Source: Acetatifactor sp. (lineage in GTDB: Bacteria > Bacillota > Clostridia > Lachnospirales > Lachnospiraceae). Taken from it: a stretch of 64,000 nt of DNA. Below are positions 25,019 to 33,595 of this stretch, piece by piece (position 1 is the stretch's first letter; every line of letters begins with the position of its first letter). The stretch is from contig JAEEVF010000002.1 of the NCBI GenBank assembly GCA_016290775.1, positions 62,001 to 126,000 on the forward strand. The letters run 5' to 3'. The translations under genes were made by a program, and so were the position numbers. The notes beneath the pieces are model-generated. The model did no database searches, was not told where the DNA came from, and was given only the letters and a program-made list of their open reading frames with translations.

Positions 25019-25237
25019 ATGAAGAAAACTTACAAGATCGAAGTGGATTGCGCAAACTGTGCTCTGAAGATGGAGGAAGCTGCAAAGACCGTAGAAGGCG
25101 TTATGGATGCAACCGTAAGCTTCATGACCCAGAAGATGAAGGTGGAATTCGCGGATGACGCGGACGATGCGTCTATCATGAAAAACGTGGTTAAGGCCTG
25201 CAAAAAAGTAGAAGACGACTGCGAGATATACATCTAA
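25019..25237 (+). CDS. Heavy-metal-associated (HMA) domain protein
   Basis: A 72-residue stand-alone HMA domain of beta-alpha-beta-beta-alpha-beta pattern. The metal site is DCANCALKM with the two cysteines of CxxC near residues 9 and 12; an Asp precedes the first Cys, as in zinc/cadmium ATPase domains (GMDC or DCANC) rather than the copper-type MxCxxC. The start at 25019 has a GAGGGAG site about 11 bases upstream. Only 12 bases separate it from the P-type ATPase, which lacks this domain at its N-terminus, so the two look like a split form of the usual fusion. It should deliver Zn(II) or Cd(II) to the pump. Confidence 0.87.
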   Translation: MKKTYKIEVDCANCALKMEEAAKTVEGVMDATVSFMTQKMKVEFADDADDASIMKNVVKACKKVEDDCEIYI

Positions 25238-25249
25238 TAGGTGCGCATT

Positions 25250-27247
25250 ATGACCAAGAAACAAAAGAAAGTCCTATATCGCATCATCGCAGCCTCGGTG
25301 CTGCTGGTGGTGCTTCATTTCCTGCCGGTGAGTGGCATGCTTGCCTTTGCGCTGTACCTAATCCCCTATTTTGTGATCGGGTACGATATCCTTCGCAAGG
25401 CGTTCCTGGGCATCGCACACGGGCAGGTTTTTGATGAAAATTTCCTGATGGCGGTGGCAACCGTCGGCGCGATGGCGCTTGGCGTCTATGAAGAATTGTC
25501 GGGCGGCGAGGGTGAATTTGTGGAAGGCGTTGCCGTAATGCTGTTCTATCAGATCGGCGAGCTGTTCCAGGCAGTGGCCGTGGGAAAGAGCAGACGGAAC
25601 ATCACGGCGCTCATGGACATCCGCCCGGACTATGCCAACATTGAGAATGAGAACGGCGAGCTCGAACAGGTGGATCCGGACGACGTGGAGATCGGCACGG
25701 TGATCGTTGTGCAGCCCGGCGAGAAGGTCCCCATCGACGGCGTGATCATCAGCGGAAGTTCTACGCTGAACACGGCTGCGCTGACGGGCGAAAGCGTTCC
25801 GAGGGAAGCGGCCGAGGGCGACGAGATCATCAGCGGTTGCGTTAATCTGACGGGCCTTTTGAAGATCCGTACCACCAAGGAATTTGGCGAATCCACGGTT
25901 TCAAAGATCCTGGATCTCGTGGAAAATTCCAGCATGAAAAAGTCGAGATCCGAGAATTTTATCAGCAAGTTTGCGAAGGTATATACTCCCGCAGTGTGCA
26001 TCAGTGCATTGGTATTGGCGGTATTGCCACCGATCGTCCTGATGGTGTTTGGGCGCCCCGCGAACTTTCCGACCTGGATCATCCGTGCCCTTACGTTCCT
26101 TGTCATCAGCTGTCCCTGCGCACTGGTGATCTCGATCCCGTTAAGCTTCTTTGGAGGCATCGGCGGCGCGAGCGCCAGCGGCATTCTCGTCAAGGGCTCC
26201 AATTATCTTGAGGCCATGGCGCAGACGAAATATGTCGTGTTCGACAAGACGGGAACGCTCACGCGCGGCGTGTTCGAAGTGACCAAGCTTTGCCCTTCGG
26301 CGGCCCTGTTAGAAGAACATCACGGGAACACCGAGGAAGCAAGACGGGCCTTGTTGGAAGCGGCGGCATATGCGGAAAGCTATTCCGGGCATCCCATCAG
26401 TAAGAGCCTGAAGGAAGCATATGCAAGGACCATCGCGGAGGATGCCGCCCTCGCAATGCAGGAAGAAAGAAAAGAGGCCATTCAGACGGGGCAGGTGCTA
26501 CAGCCCGGGCGCGTCACGGATGCGCAGGAAATCGGCGGGCATGGCGTCAAGGCGCTCGTGGACGGGAAAGAGGTTTGCGTCGGCAATGCCAAGCTGATGA
26601 AGAGTCTGGGGCTGGAATATGAAGAAGCCTGCGACGTCGGGACGGTTGTGTTTGTGGCCGTGGACGGCGCATATGCAGGGCACATTATCATTTCTGACGT
26701 GATCAAGGATGGCGCGAAGGAAGCCATTTTGGGCCTAAAGGCAGCAGGCGTGAAGAAGACCGTGATGCTCACGGGAGATAATAAGACCGTGGCAGAAAGC
26801 GTTGCGAAGACGCTGGGGCTGGACGAGGTGAAGGCGGAGCTTTTGCCGGCAGATAAGGTCGAAGCCGTGGAGGCGTTACTTGCGGCGAAGGGTGCCAAGG
26901 AGAACCTGGCCTTCGTCGGCGACGGCATCAACGATGCACCCGTGTTGTCACGCGCGGACATTGGCATTGCGATGGGTGCGCTGGGATCTGATGCGGCGAT
27001 CGAGGCCGCGGACGTGGTGCTCATGGATGATAACCCCGCGAAGATCGCGGTTGCGATGAAAATCGCAAGGAAGTGTCTTAGAATTGTTTATGAAAACATT
27101 GTTTTTGCCCTTGCCGTAAAGGCGATCTGCCTGATCCTCGGCGCCGTGGGACTCGCCAACATGTGGCTGGCGATCTTCGCGGACGTGGGCGTGATGGTGC
27201 TGGCCGTGCTCAATGCGATCCGGTGCCTGAAGGTGCCGAAGAATTAG
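25250..27247 (+). CDS. Zinc/cadmium/lead-type P1B ATPase
   Basis: A 665-residue membrane pump that exports divalent soft metals at the cost of ATP. Visible motifs: TGES of the actuator domain (179-182), the membrane metal site CPC (288-290, SCPCALVISIP), the phosphorylated Asp in DKTGTLT (D332), SGHPIS, TGDN and GDGIND. The final helices hold a Lys followed by FADVGVMVLAVLNA, whose Asp is characteristic of ZntA/CadA rather than copper pumps. The N-terminal HMA domain is absent but is encoded as the separate preceding gene. The start at 25250 follows AGGTG; a GTG at 25241 lies within that site. Control by the ArsR/SmtB operator upstream fits zinc or cadmium induction. Confidence 0.92.
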   Translation: MTKKQKKVLYRIIAASVLLVVLHFLPVSGMLAFALYLIPYFVIGYDILRKAFLGIAHGQVFDENFLMAVATVGAMALGVYEELSGGEGEFVEGVAVMLFYQIGELFQAVAVGKSRRNITALMDIRPDYANIENENGELEQVDPDDVEIGTVIVVQPGEKVPIDGVIISGSSTLNTAALTGESVPREAAEGDEIISGCVNLTGLLKIRTTKEFGESTVSKILDLVENSSMKKSRSENFISKFAKVYTPAVCISALVLAVLPPIVLMVFGRPANFPTWIIRALTFLVISCPCALVISIPLSFFGGIGGASASGILVKGSNYLEAMAQTKYVVFDKTGTLTRGVFEVTKLCPSAALLEEHHGNTEEARRALLEAAAYAESYSGHPISKSLKEAYARTIAEDAALAMQEERKEAIQTGQVLQPGRVTDAQEIGGHGVKALVDGKEVCVGNAKLMKSLGLEYEEACDVGTVVFVAVDGAYAGHIIISDVIKDGAKEAILGLKAAGVKKTVMLTGDNKTVAESVAKTLGLDEVKAELLPADKVEAVEALLAAKGAKENLAFVGDGINDAPVLSRADIGIAMGALGSDAAIEAADVVLMDDNPAKIAVAMKIARKCLRIVYENIVFALAVKAICLILGAVGLANMWLAIFADVGVMVLAVLNAIRCLKVPKN

Positions 27248-27552
27248 TGCGCGGACCAGTCCTCTAATTGCAAATTGTTTACTCTCGAAAACTCGCGGAC
27301 ATTGTTGGTAACGACGACAAGCCCGCGAGCTTTTGCGTGTGCGGCGATAAGAAGGTTCATGGGACCGATCGGCGTCCCCTGCTTTTCAAGCGATGCACGG
27401 ATTGTTCCATATTCCTCCGCCGCCTCCGCATCAAACGGCAGAACTTGGATCGCGGTGAGGAACAAGATCAGTGCCAGACGATTTTTCTCTGGGCAGGAGC
27501 TTTTTTCCACGCCATGAGAAAGCTCGGCGTAAGTGATGGAAGTGGTACTTGT
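27244..27552 (-). pseudogene. vapC-like PIN-domain toxin remnant
   Basis: The frame matches the last three quarters of a VapC/FitB type PIN ribonuclease: SITYAELSHGVEKS, EYGTIRASLEKQGTPIGPMNLLIAAHA, LVVVTNNVREFSRVNNLQLEDW. The first part, with the opening MxxLDTN and its catalytic Asp, is missing and replaced by unrelated sequence. In addition the usual Asp of PIGPxDxLIAAHA is Asn. With two of the acidic residues lost it should be inactive. No vapB antitoxin gene is beside it. Its 3' end overlaps the end of the convergent metal ATPase gene by 4 bases. Confidence 0.75.
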
Positions 27553-27602
27553 GATTTTGGTCGATTTGTGGCAAAGTGATAGGGAAGGGAAGTGTGGACG
27601 AG

Positions 27603-28307
27603 ATGGATCAGTTGTTTGTGGCAATCGCAGAAAAATGCAAGACGGCGGGGTTTTTGGAGAGTGTGATCAGTAAGGCACATTATGCCTCCGAGGATCGTGA
27701 GCTGTTGTTTGAGGTTTTAGAGAAGATTTTGAAATGTATGGAAGCGGGCGCCGCATGGAGCGGGAAGAACATGGAGGCGCAGGCGCAGGGAACTGGCGGT
27801 GCTGGTGAGGCCGCGCTGGCAGAGGCCGGCTCCGTAAAGGCGCAAGAGGTCGTGATCACCTTGGGCGATGGCGTGGACAAGCTCCAGGAGGAGTATCTTG
27901 CGGCTTGTCAGCTCACGGAAGCCTACATGGTGGAGGTCCTTGCGAGCGAAATCCTGCTGCTTTCCTATGCGGAATACAATCAGTGGATCAAGTCGAACAC
28001 GGACAAGGTGGTTTCGAGATATCATTTTATCGGCGCGGACGCGGCGCATCCCATAGAGGGTCTGCCGTCATTCCTTGAACGCAGCTGTCTTCCCGTGACC
28101 TGTACGGAAGGATATTGCATGTTGCCGAAAAAGACGGTTGCATTCTATGCGGAGCTGACCGGGGACCGTGCCACGACCTGCGAGGGTATCTGCATGGGGT
28201 GCGGACGGACCGACTGCCCGAACCGCATGGAGGCGGCGCAGACCAAAGGCAACCGCGCGCTGGACCGTCCGCTGACCTACGGGTACGCGAGAATATTCGG
28301 GCTGTAA
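27603..28307 (+). CDS. Vitamin-B12-dependent methionine synthase activation-domain-like protein
   Basis: A 234-residue soluble protein. The central and C-terminal parts (VVITLGDGVDKLQ, YMVEVLASEILLLSYAEYNQWI, CTEGYCMLPKKTVAFYAEL) follow the pattern of the clostridial stand-alone activation-domain proteins related to the C-terminus of MetH. The tail carries a cysteine cluster, CEGICMGCGRTDCPNR, that may hold an Fe-S cluster, as in corrinoid-protein reactivators. A low-complexity Ala/Gly-rich insert spans residues about 50-75. The start is uncertain: ATG 27603 is used, with GTG 27594 and GTG 27576 possible. If the family call is right, it would help reactivate cobalamin-dependent methionine synthase. 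No metH gene is in the window. Confidence 0.5.
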   Translation: MDQLFVAIAEKCKTAGFLESVISKAHYASEDRELLFEVLEKILKCMEAGAAWSGKNMEAQAQGTGGAGEAALAEAGSVKAQEVVITLGDGVDKLQEEYLAACQLTEAYMVEVLASEILLLSYAEYNQWIKSNTDKVVSRYHFIGADAAHPIEGLPSFLERSCLPVTCTEGYCMLPKKTVAFYAELTGDRATTCEGICMGCGRTDCPNRMEAAQTKGNRALDRPLTYGYARIFGL

Positions 28308-28358
28308 CCTAGGCCCTTTGAACAACATACCGGCGATTCTTGGCATGTTGCCAGTGAA

Positions 28359-29276
28359 TTAATGGCGCGGGTCAAGATGCATGCCGTTTTCCATCTCGCT
28401 CCCGCCAAGGGTGGAGCGGCGGGACGGGGAGGCTTCCGGCAGGGAGAGTTCGCGGGCATGTTCCTTGCGGTATCTGTTCGGAGAGGTGCCGAGGAACTTT
28501 CGGAACTGCCGACTAAAGTGTTCGACGTTATTATATCCGCAGTCCTCCGCGATCTCGCGGACGGATTTTGAGGTGGAGACGAGCTGATCCTGAGCGTTTT
28601 TCAGGCGTTGCAGGATCACGTCCTCCATGCAAGAGGACCCAAACATGGTCTTGTAAAGGGCCTGCAGATAACCGCTCGACAGGTGCAGGTCGCGGGCCAT
28701 GGAGTCCACGTTCCAGGGAAGCTCAGGATGGTTGTAGATGCGGCGGTGCAGGTCGTACATTTCCTGCATGTGAGGGTTGCTTGCGGGCCGAAAACAGCTC
28801 TCCGCCAGCTTAAAAAAGAGTGCCTTTAAGAGATGGGACAGCACGCCTTGGCTTTCCGAATTGCCCAGGGTGGATTCCCAAGTCATCAGCTTGAACAGGT
28901 CGTGACAATATTCCGCGTCACTCACCTGGAAGGGCTGATTTTTTAATGGGAGCTGTTCCGCAAAGGCTTCGTCGCAGCGGAAGCGGATCCAGTCGTTGAC
29001 GTAAGTCTCCTCGCAGGCGCGGTAGAGCACGTGGGAGCCGGGCGTGTAAAGGATCGCCGTCCCCGCGGGAAAGCGGTGGAACGACGCGGTTTTCCGCTCC
29101 TCCATGGAAAGGGGCGCGCGGGCTTCCTGAAAGGTCCCCTCAATGCCGTCCGCAAGAAGGAATTCCACGGGAGTCGCCACAAGAAGAAGCAAATAGGAAT
29201 CATGTCCGTTCGGCAGACCGTAGATAAACCCGTTCGGGTGCGTGCCGTCATATCCAATAAAATCAATTTCCAACAT
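28359..29276 (-). CDS. AraC-family transcriptional regulator
   Basis: A 305-residue regulator with an N-terminal cupin-like sensing domain (residues about 1-160; FHRFPAGTAILYTPGSHVLY is typical) and a C-terminal double helix-turn-helix (about 190-285), ending in VREIAEDCGYNNVEHFSRQFRKFLGTSPNRYR. It is divergent from the GH43 gene at 29480 with a 200-base shared upstream region, the usual arrangement for a sugar-responsive activator of a polysaccharide-use locus. The start at 29276 follows GGGAGAA 8 bases upstream. The last 25 residues after the HTH are extra and low in complexity. The inducer is not known; arabino- or xylo-oligosaccharides are plausible from the neighbours. Confidence 0.87.
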   Translation of the reverse strand: MLEIDFIGYDGTHPNGFIYGLPNGHDSYLLLLVATPVEFLLADGIEGTFQEARAPLSMEERKTASFHRFPAGTAILYTPGSHVLYRACEETYVNDWIRFRCDEAFAEQLPLKNQPFQVSDAEYCHDLFKLMTWESTLGNSESQGVLSHLLKALFFKLAESCFRPASNPHMQEMYDLHRRIYNHPELPWNVDSMARDLHLSSGYLQALYKTMFGSSCMEDVILQRLKNAQDQLVSTSKSVREIAEDCGYNNVEHFSRQFRKFLGTSPNRYRKEHARELSLPEASPSRRSTLGGSEMENGMHLDPRH

Positions 29277-29479
29277 CTCGTTAATTCTCCCTTTTCATCA
29301 AAAGTTAGGCGACTTCGGCGTGATATCATAAATAATGAGAAGCAAACAATCTGAGGATAGATCAATTTTTCTACAGTATAAATCATTGGAAAGAGAGCGT
29401 CAAGAAGGTACACTAAGAAATAGACTGAGATAGTATGCGAATCCCGATGGATCTGATCAAATGACAGGAGGAAATGGCA

Positions 29480-30877
29480 ATGAAGAAATTGGGTTTTAAT
29501 CCGTATCTGCCCTCATGGGAATATATTCCCGACGGCGAACCGTATGTTTTTGGCGACAGGGTGTATGTTTACGGCTCCCACGATAAGTACAACGGTCATG
29601 TGTTCTGCCTTGGGGATTACGTGACATGGTCCGCACCCGTGGATGACCTTGGCAACTGGAGATATGAAGGCGTGATCTATGAAAAGACGCAGGATCCCCT
29701 CAACAAGGCCGGTAAGATGTGCCTTTATGCGCCCGACATGACGATCGGTCCCGACGGCAGATACTATCTTTATTATGCGCTGGACAAGGTGCCCATCGTT
29801 TCCGTGGCTGTTTGTGACAGCCCTGCCGGAAAGTTTGAATTTTATGGCTACGTGCATTATGCAGACGGCACGAAGCTTGGCGAGAGAGCCGGCGACGAGC
29901 CTCAATTCGATCCCGGCGTGATCACCGAGAACGGCAAGACCTATCTCTACACCGGTTTTTGCGGCAGGGGCGACAAGTCCAGAACGGGTTCAAGACTTCA
30001 GGTGCTCGGCGAGGACATGCTGACCATCATCGAGGAGCCCGTGACGGTGGTTCCCGGCGTGGAATATCAGGAAGGAACGGGCTTTGAGGGACATGCGTTC
30101 TTCGAGGCATCCTCCATCCGCAAGGTCGGCGAGAAGTATTATTTCATCTATTCCTCCACGCCCATGCATGAATTATGCTATGCAACCGCCGACGATCCGA
30201 GAGGTCCTTTTACTTACGGAGGCGTGATCGTCAGCAATTGTGACATTGGTATCACAAAAGGCAAGCCCGCAGAGCTTCCTTTGGCATATGGCGGAAACAA
30301 TCACGGCAGCATTATTGAGATTGCCGGGAATTGGTATATTTTCTATCACAGACAGACCAACGGTACTTGGTACAGCCGTCAGGTTTGCGCGGAGAAGATC
30401 GAGATCCTTCCTGACGGTAGCATTCCTCAGGTGGAGCTGACAAGCTGTGGCCTGAACGGCGGACCGCTTCCCGGAAAGGGCACCTATGGCGGGTATCTTG
30501 CCTGCAACCTCTTTACGGACAAGCCCATGCCTTACGTTGGCGGGGATGCGTTCCCGAAGATCATGCAGGACGGCCGCGACGGCGATGAGGAGCCCGGCTA
30601 CATTGGAAACATCAAGAACAATGCGACTGCGGGCTTTAAGTATTTTGATTTCCAGGGCGTTAAGGCCATCACCATCACGGTGAGAGGCTATGCAAACGGC
30701 GAATTCGAGGTGCGCACGAGCCGTGAGGGCGAAGTGCTTGCGAAGATCAAGGTGGATTACACCAACGTTTGGGAGGATTATCGCAGTGAGATTTCCATTC
30801 CCGACGGCGTCGGCGCCATCTACCTGACCTATAAGGGCGGCGGGATCGCGAGCCTGCTGCAGTTTACGCTGGAGTAG
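29480..30877 (+). CDS. GH43 family glycoside hydrolase with C-terminal CBM6-like domain (intracellular)
   Basis: A 465-residue enzyme without signal peptide, so it acts in the cytoplasm on imported oligosaccharides. The five-bladed propeller of GH43 spans about residues 5-320: EPYVFGDRVYVYGSHD with the general-base Asp region, LYAPDMTIGPDGRYYLYY with the second Asp, and GHAFFEASSIRK with the catalytic Glu. A beta-sandwich of about 130 residues follows (YFDFQGVKAITITVRG to GIASLLQFTLE), resembling CBM6. The likely reaction is release of arabinose or xylose from arabinoxylan fragments. The start is set at 29480, because GGAGG at 29467-29471 is 8 bases away; the ATG at 29474 is too close. The gene is divergent from the AraC regulator. 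Confidence 0.85.
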   Translation: MKKLGFNPYLPSWEYIPDGEPYVFGDRVYVYGSHDKYNGHVFCLGDYVTWSAPVDDLGNWRYEGVIYEKTQDPLNKAGKMCLYAPDMTIGPDGRYYLYYALDKVPIVSVAVCDSPAGKFEFYGYVHYADGTKLGERAGDEPQFDPGVITENGKTYLYTGFCGRGDKSRTGSRLQVLGEDMLTIIEEPVTVVPGVEYQEGTGFEGHAFFEASSIRKVGEKYYFIYSSTPMHELCYATADDPRGPFTYGGVIVSNCDIGITKGKPAELPLAYGGNNHGSIIEIAGNWYIFYHRQTNGTWYSRQVCAEKIEILPDGSIPQVELTSCGLNGGPLPGKGTYGGYLACNLFTDKPMPYVGGDAFPKIMQDGRDGDEEPGYIGNIKNNATAGFKYFDFQGVKAITITVRGYANGEFEVRTSREGEVLAKIKVDYTNVWEDYRSEISIPDGVGAIYLTYKGGGIASLLQFTLE

Positions 30878-30899
30878 GGGGCGAGAGGCGTGGGGGATC

Positions 30900-31062
30900 G
30901 GATTACCGCAAACCTCAGAGCTGCCGCACCCCAGGACTACTGCAACCCAGTCTGCCGCACCTCCCAGAGCTGCCGCACCCCAGGACTACTGGAACCTCCC
31001 AGGACTACCGCAACCCAACCAGGACTACTGAACCCTCCCGGGACTACCGCGAAATTCAAAAA
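30900..31062 (+). repeat. Direct repeats of a GGACTACYGCAACCC-like box
   Basis: At least eight related boxes of the form CTGCCGCACCC, GGACTACTGCAACCC or GGACTACCGCAACCC follow each other at spacings of about 15-25 bases, all in the same orientation. Their CTACCGCA core is the same as in the hairpin array that follows at once. Confidence 0.65.
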
Positions 31063-31490
31063 CTACCGCAAAATCGATGAAGCTAGCGAAATGCGGTAGC
31101 CGTAAAACTTCGGCTACCGCAATTATCCGAAATGTGTGTGAGTTGCGGTAGAAAAAAAGTGCCCTCAAAATTGGGACTACCGCAAAATTAGTGCAAGTGA
31201 GTGAATTGCGGTAGGGTTAACATGTTCATGTAACCAAGGTTACCGCATGTTGACGGAACGAGTAGGATTTGCGGTAGAGAAAAGCCAATCATGGACATCC
31301 GGACATACCGCAAGGTGACGGAAAACAGGAGGAATGCGGTAGAAGTTTGAAAAGAACGGAAAATTGACTACCGCAAACTTGAGTGAAAGATGGAAAATGC
31401 GGTAGAAACCTTAAAATCCCAAGATGAAATGAGGGAAAGTTGCCGTAAAAAGAGCACGCAAAGAGAACTAGGCGGGAAACACTGCGGTAA
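31063..31490. repeat. Array of hairpins with CTACCGCA / TGCGGTAG arms, period about 63 bp
   Basis: Six well-formed units start at 31063, 31114, 31177, 31240, 31305 and 31368, with a decayed seventh near 31440-31490. Each is 37-38 bases: CTACCGCA (the first base varies in two units), a purine-rich centre of 20-22 bases with partial similarity between units, then TGCGGTAG. Spacers of about 25 bases between units are mostly unrelated. It fills the gap between two GH43 genes. The centres are not conserved as in CRISPR repeats, and no cas gene is present. Confidence 0.85.
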
Positions 31491-31506
31491 GGATAGAAGG
31501 TAGTGA

Positions 31507-33273
31507 ATGAAAAATAAGAGAATCCGAATAATGCTTGGCTGCTTTAGCCTTGTTCTGGCGTTGGTCATGGCGGGGTGCGCCAGGAAAGAAGCCCAGGGAG
31601 GCGTGAGCGGATCACAGAAAGAAGCACAAGGAAGCCTGAGTGGATCGCAGGAAGAAGTGAGGGGAAACCTAAGTGGAGACAAAGGAGAAGCACAAGGAAG
31701 CCTGAGTGCAGGTCAGAAGGTTGAGAGCGTTGCCGGGCAAAGGGATGACGGGACTGGCGCAGGCCAGAACATGAATGCTCCGGAGAACGAGAAATCAAAT
31801 CAGAAACAGGAGGATGAAACTATGGATTATGCAGAAATCTTCAAGAAGATCACACTTTCGAAGAGCTACAAGGGCGTGATGAACAACAATCCGATCATTG
31901 AGCAGCATTACGGTGCGGATCCCTTCGCGCTGGTTTATGACGACACTGTCTATTTTTACATGACGGCGGATGCATATGAATATGATGCCGCCGGCGAGAT
32001 CAAGGAGAACTCTTACGGCAAGATCCGCAGTCTTTACGTGGTTTCCACGAAGGACATGATCAATTTCACGGATCACGGTGAGATCACCATCGCAGGCGCA
32101 GGCGGCGCAACGAAGTGGGCACACAATTCCTGGGCTCCCGCGGCAGCGTGGAAGGAAGTGGACGGTAAGCCGAAGTTCTTCCTGTATTTTGCAGACAATG
32201 GCGGCGGCATTGGCGTGGTAACTTCTGACAGTCCTGTCGGTCCTTTCGTGGATGAGCTGGGTCATGGCCTGATCCGCAGGGATATGGAGAACTGCGGCAA
32301 CGTGGAATGGCTGTTCGATCCCGCAGTTTTGGTGGATGACGACGGGAAGGCATATATTTACTTTGGCGGCGGTGTGCCGCAGGGCAAGGCTGCACATCCC
32401 ATGACCGCAAGGTGCGCGCAGCTCGGCGATGACATGATGAGTCTTGTAGACGTGCCGAAGACTATTGACGCGCCTTATCTTTTCGAGGATTCCGGCATTC
32501 ATAAGTTTGGCGACACCTATTATTATTCTTATTGCTCGAATTTCTCCGTGGACAAGGAAGGCACGGCGGAGTGGGGCATGGAGAACGGTGAGATCTGCGT
32601 GATGGAGAGCAAGAGTCCTTTGGGGCCTTTCACTTACAAGGAGCGGATCTTGAAGAATCCGGGGTATTATTACGGCGTTGGCGGCAACAATCATCATGCG
32701 ATCTTTAAGTTCAAGGATCAGTGGTATATTACGTATCACACTCGTATGCTTGAGATCGAGCAGAAGATCGTTCACGGGTATCGTTCGACGAGTATTGATG
32801 AGATCACGATCGCTGAGGATGGCACGATCGGTAACGTGAAGATGACGAATAATGCGCGTAAGCAGGTTGGGTACTTAAATCCTTATGAGAGCATTAATGG
32901 TGCGACGTTCGCGGTGATGGGCGGCGTGGATACGGCTCCGGCGGATGAGGTGAGTAAGAAGTATGGTTGTGGGAATCTGCTTCTGACGGCCATTAATGAC
33001 GGGGATTTTGTGAAGCTGCAGGGCGTGAACTTTGGTGAGAAGGGCGCGTCCGTGGTGAAGGCGACGGTAAAGACGAATGGGAAGGACGGCGTGATCCGCG
33101 TGACGACGAAGTTCGCGAATGGGGACGTGGCCGGGTATATTCCCGTGAAGGCGGACGGCGCTGAAACGACGGTGATCGAGGCGAAGTTGGATGCGGCCAT
33201 CACCGGCGTGCAGGACGTGTACTTTACGTTCGCGGGCGAGGGGTACGAAATAATTAGCTGGTGCTTTGAGTAA
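31507..33273 (+). CDS. GH43 family glycoside hydrolase lipoprotein with CBM6-like domain
   Basis: A 588-residue exported lipoprotein: signal peptide with lipobox VMAGC (Cys 24), then a repetitive linker of about 80 residues built from EAQGSLSGSQ-like units, which acts as a spacer from the membrane. The GH43 propeller follows (about 110-440): YGADPFALVYDD with the base Asp, NSWAPAAAWKEV, LFDPAVLVDDDGKAYIYFGG with the pK-tuning Asp, and PYLFEDSGIHK with the acid Glu. A C-terminal beta-sandwich (about 455-588) resembles CBM6. It probably removes arabinose or xylose from arabinoxylan at the cell surface. The start at 31507 follows a modest GAAGG; the 5' region is the hairpin array, so its expression may depend on it. 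Confidence 0.87.
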   Translation: MKNKRIRIMLGCFSLVLALVMAGCARKEAQGGVSGSQKEAQGSLSGSQEEVRGNLSGDKGEAQGSLSAGQKVESVAGQRDDGTGAGQNMNAPENEKSNQKQEDETMDYAEIFKKITLSKSYKGVMNNNPIIEQHYGADPFALVYDDTVYFYMTADAYEYDAAGEIKENSYGKIRSLYVVSTKDMINFTDHGEITIAGAGGATKWAHNSWAPAAAWKEVDGKPKFFLYFADNGGGIGVVTSDSPVGPFVDELGHGLIRRDMENCGNVEWLFDPAVLVDDDGKAYIYFGGGVPQGKAAHPMTARCAQLGDDMMSLVDVPKTIDAPYLFEDSGIHKFGDTYYYSYCSNFSVDKEGTAEWGMENGEICVMESKSPLGPFTYKERILKNPGYYYGVGGNNHHAIFKFKDQWYITYHTRMLEIEQKIVHGYRSTSIDEITIAEDGTIGNVKMTNNARKQVGYLNPYESINGATFAVMGGVDTAPADEVSKKYGCGNLLLTAINDGDFVKLQGVNFGEKGASVVKATVKTNGKDGVIRVTTKFANGDVAGYIPVKADGAETTVIEAKLDAAITGVQDVYFTFAGEGYEIISWCFE

Positions 33274-33290
33274 TGATTTAGTTTAACTGG

Positions 33291-33380
33291 CTAACTCGGG
33301 GCTGTTGCAGGTTTTAGTGATAATGTAGCTAACTCGGGGCTGTTGCAGGTTTTAGTGATAATGTAGCTAACTCGGGGCTG
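33291..33380. repeat. 38-bp tandem repeat, 2.4 copies
   Basis: The unit begins CTAACTCGGGGCTGTTGCAG and ends TTTTAGTGATAATGTAG; exact copies start at 33291 and 33329, and a third partial copy starts at 33367. It lies 18 bases behind the stop codon of the lipoprotein GH43. Confidence 0.9.
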
Positions 33381-33381
33381 T

Positions 33382-33595
33382 GTTTGAGGGATCCCGTCTC
33401 ATGCGTGCCCTTCGGCACGTCCCTCGCTACGCTCGGGATCAGGGGCAAAGCCCCTGCCCTGGACTCTCGCGATCCGTAGGTGTACGTAGCGGATGCTAAG
33501 GCATCTCACAAAAAATCTCACATTGTTCGATTTTTCGTGATACGCTGCCTAAGCACCGACGTGCACCTACGGCCCTGAGAGGGACCACCTCAAAC
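33382..33595. repeat. Nested palindromic element 5
   Basis: GTTTGAGG (33382-33389) and CCTCAAAC (33588-33595) close a structure with a hairpin of GATCCCG / CGGGATC containing GTGCC-CTTC-GGCAC, a short GGGGC-AAA-GCCCC hairpin and a long imperfect stem. In that stem CCGTAGGTG and CACCTACGG, GCTAAGGCA and TGCCTAAGC, and AAAAATC and GATTTTT pair in order. Almost all 214 bases can be paired. A diverged inverted copy of its first part occurs at about 33799-33862. Confidence 0.65.

Noticed and set aside
31063..31490. CRISPR array
   Set aside because: Only the 8-base arms are conserved; the centres of the 38-base units vary as in diverged repeats, arms are inverted, and no cas gene is present.
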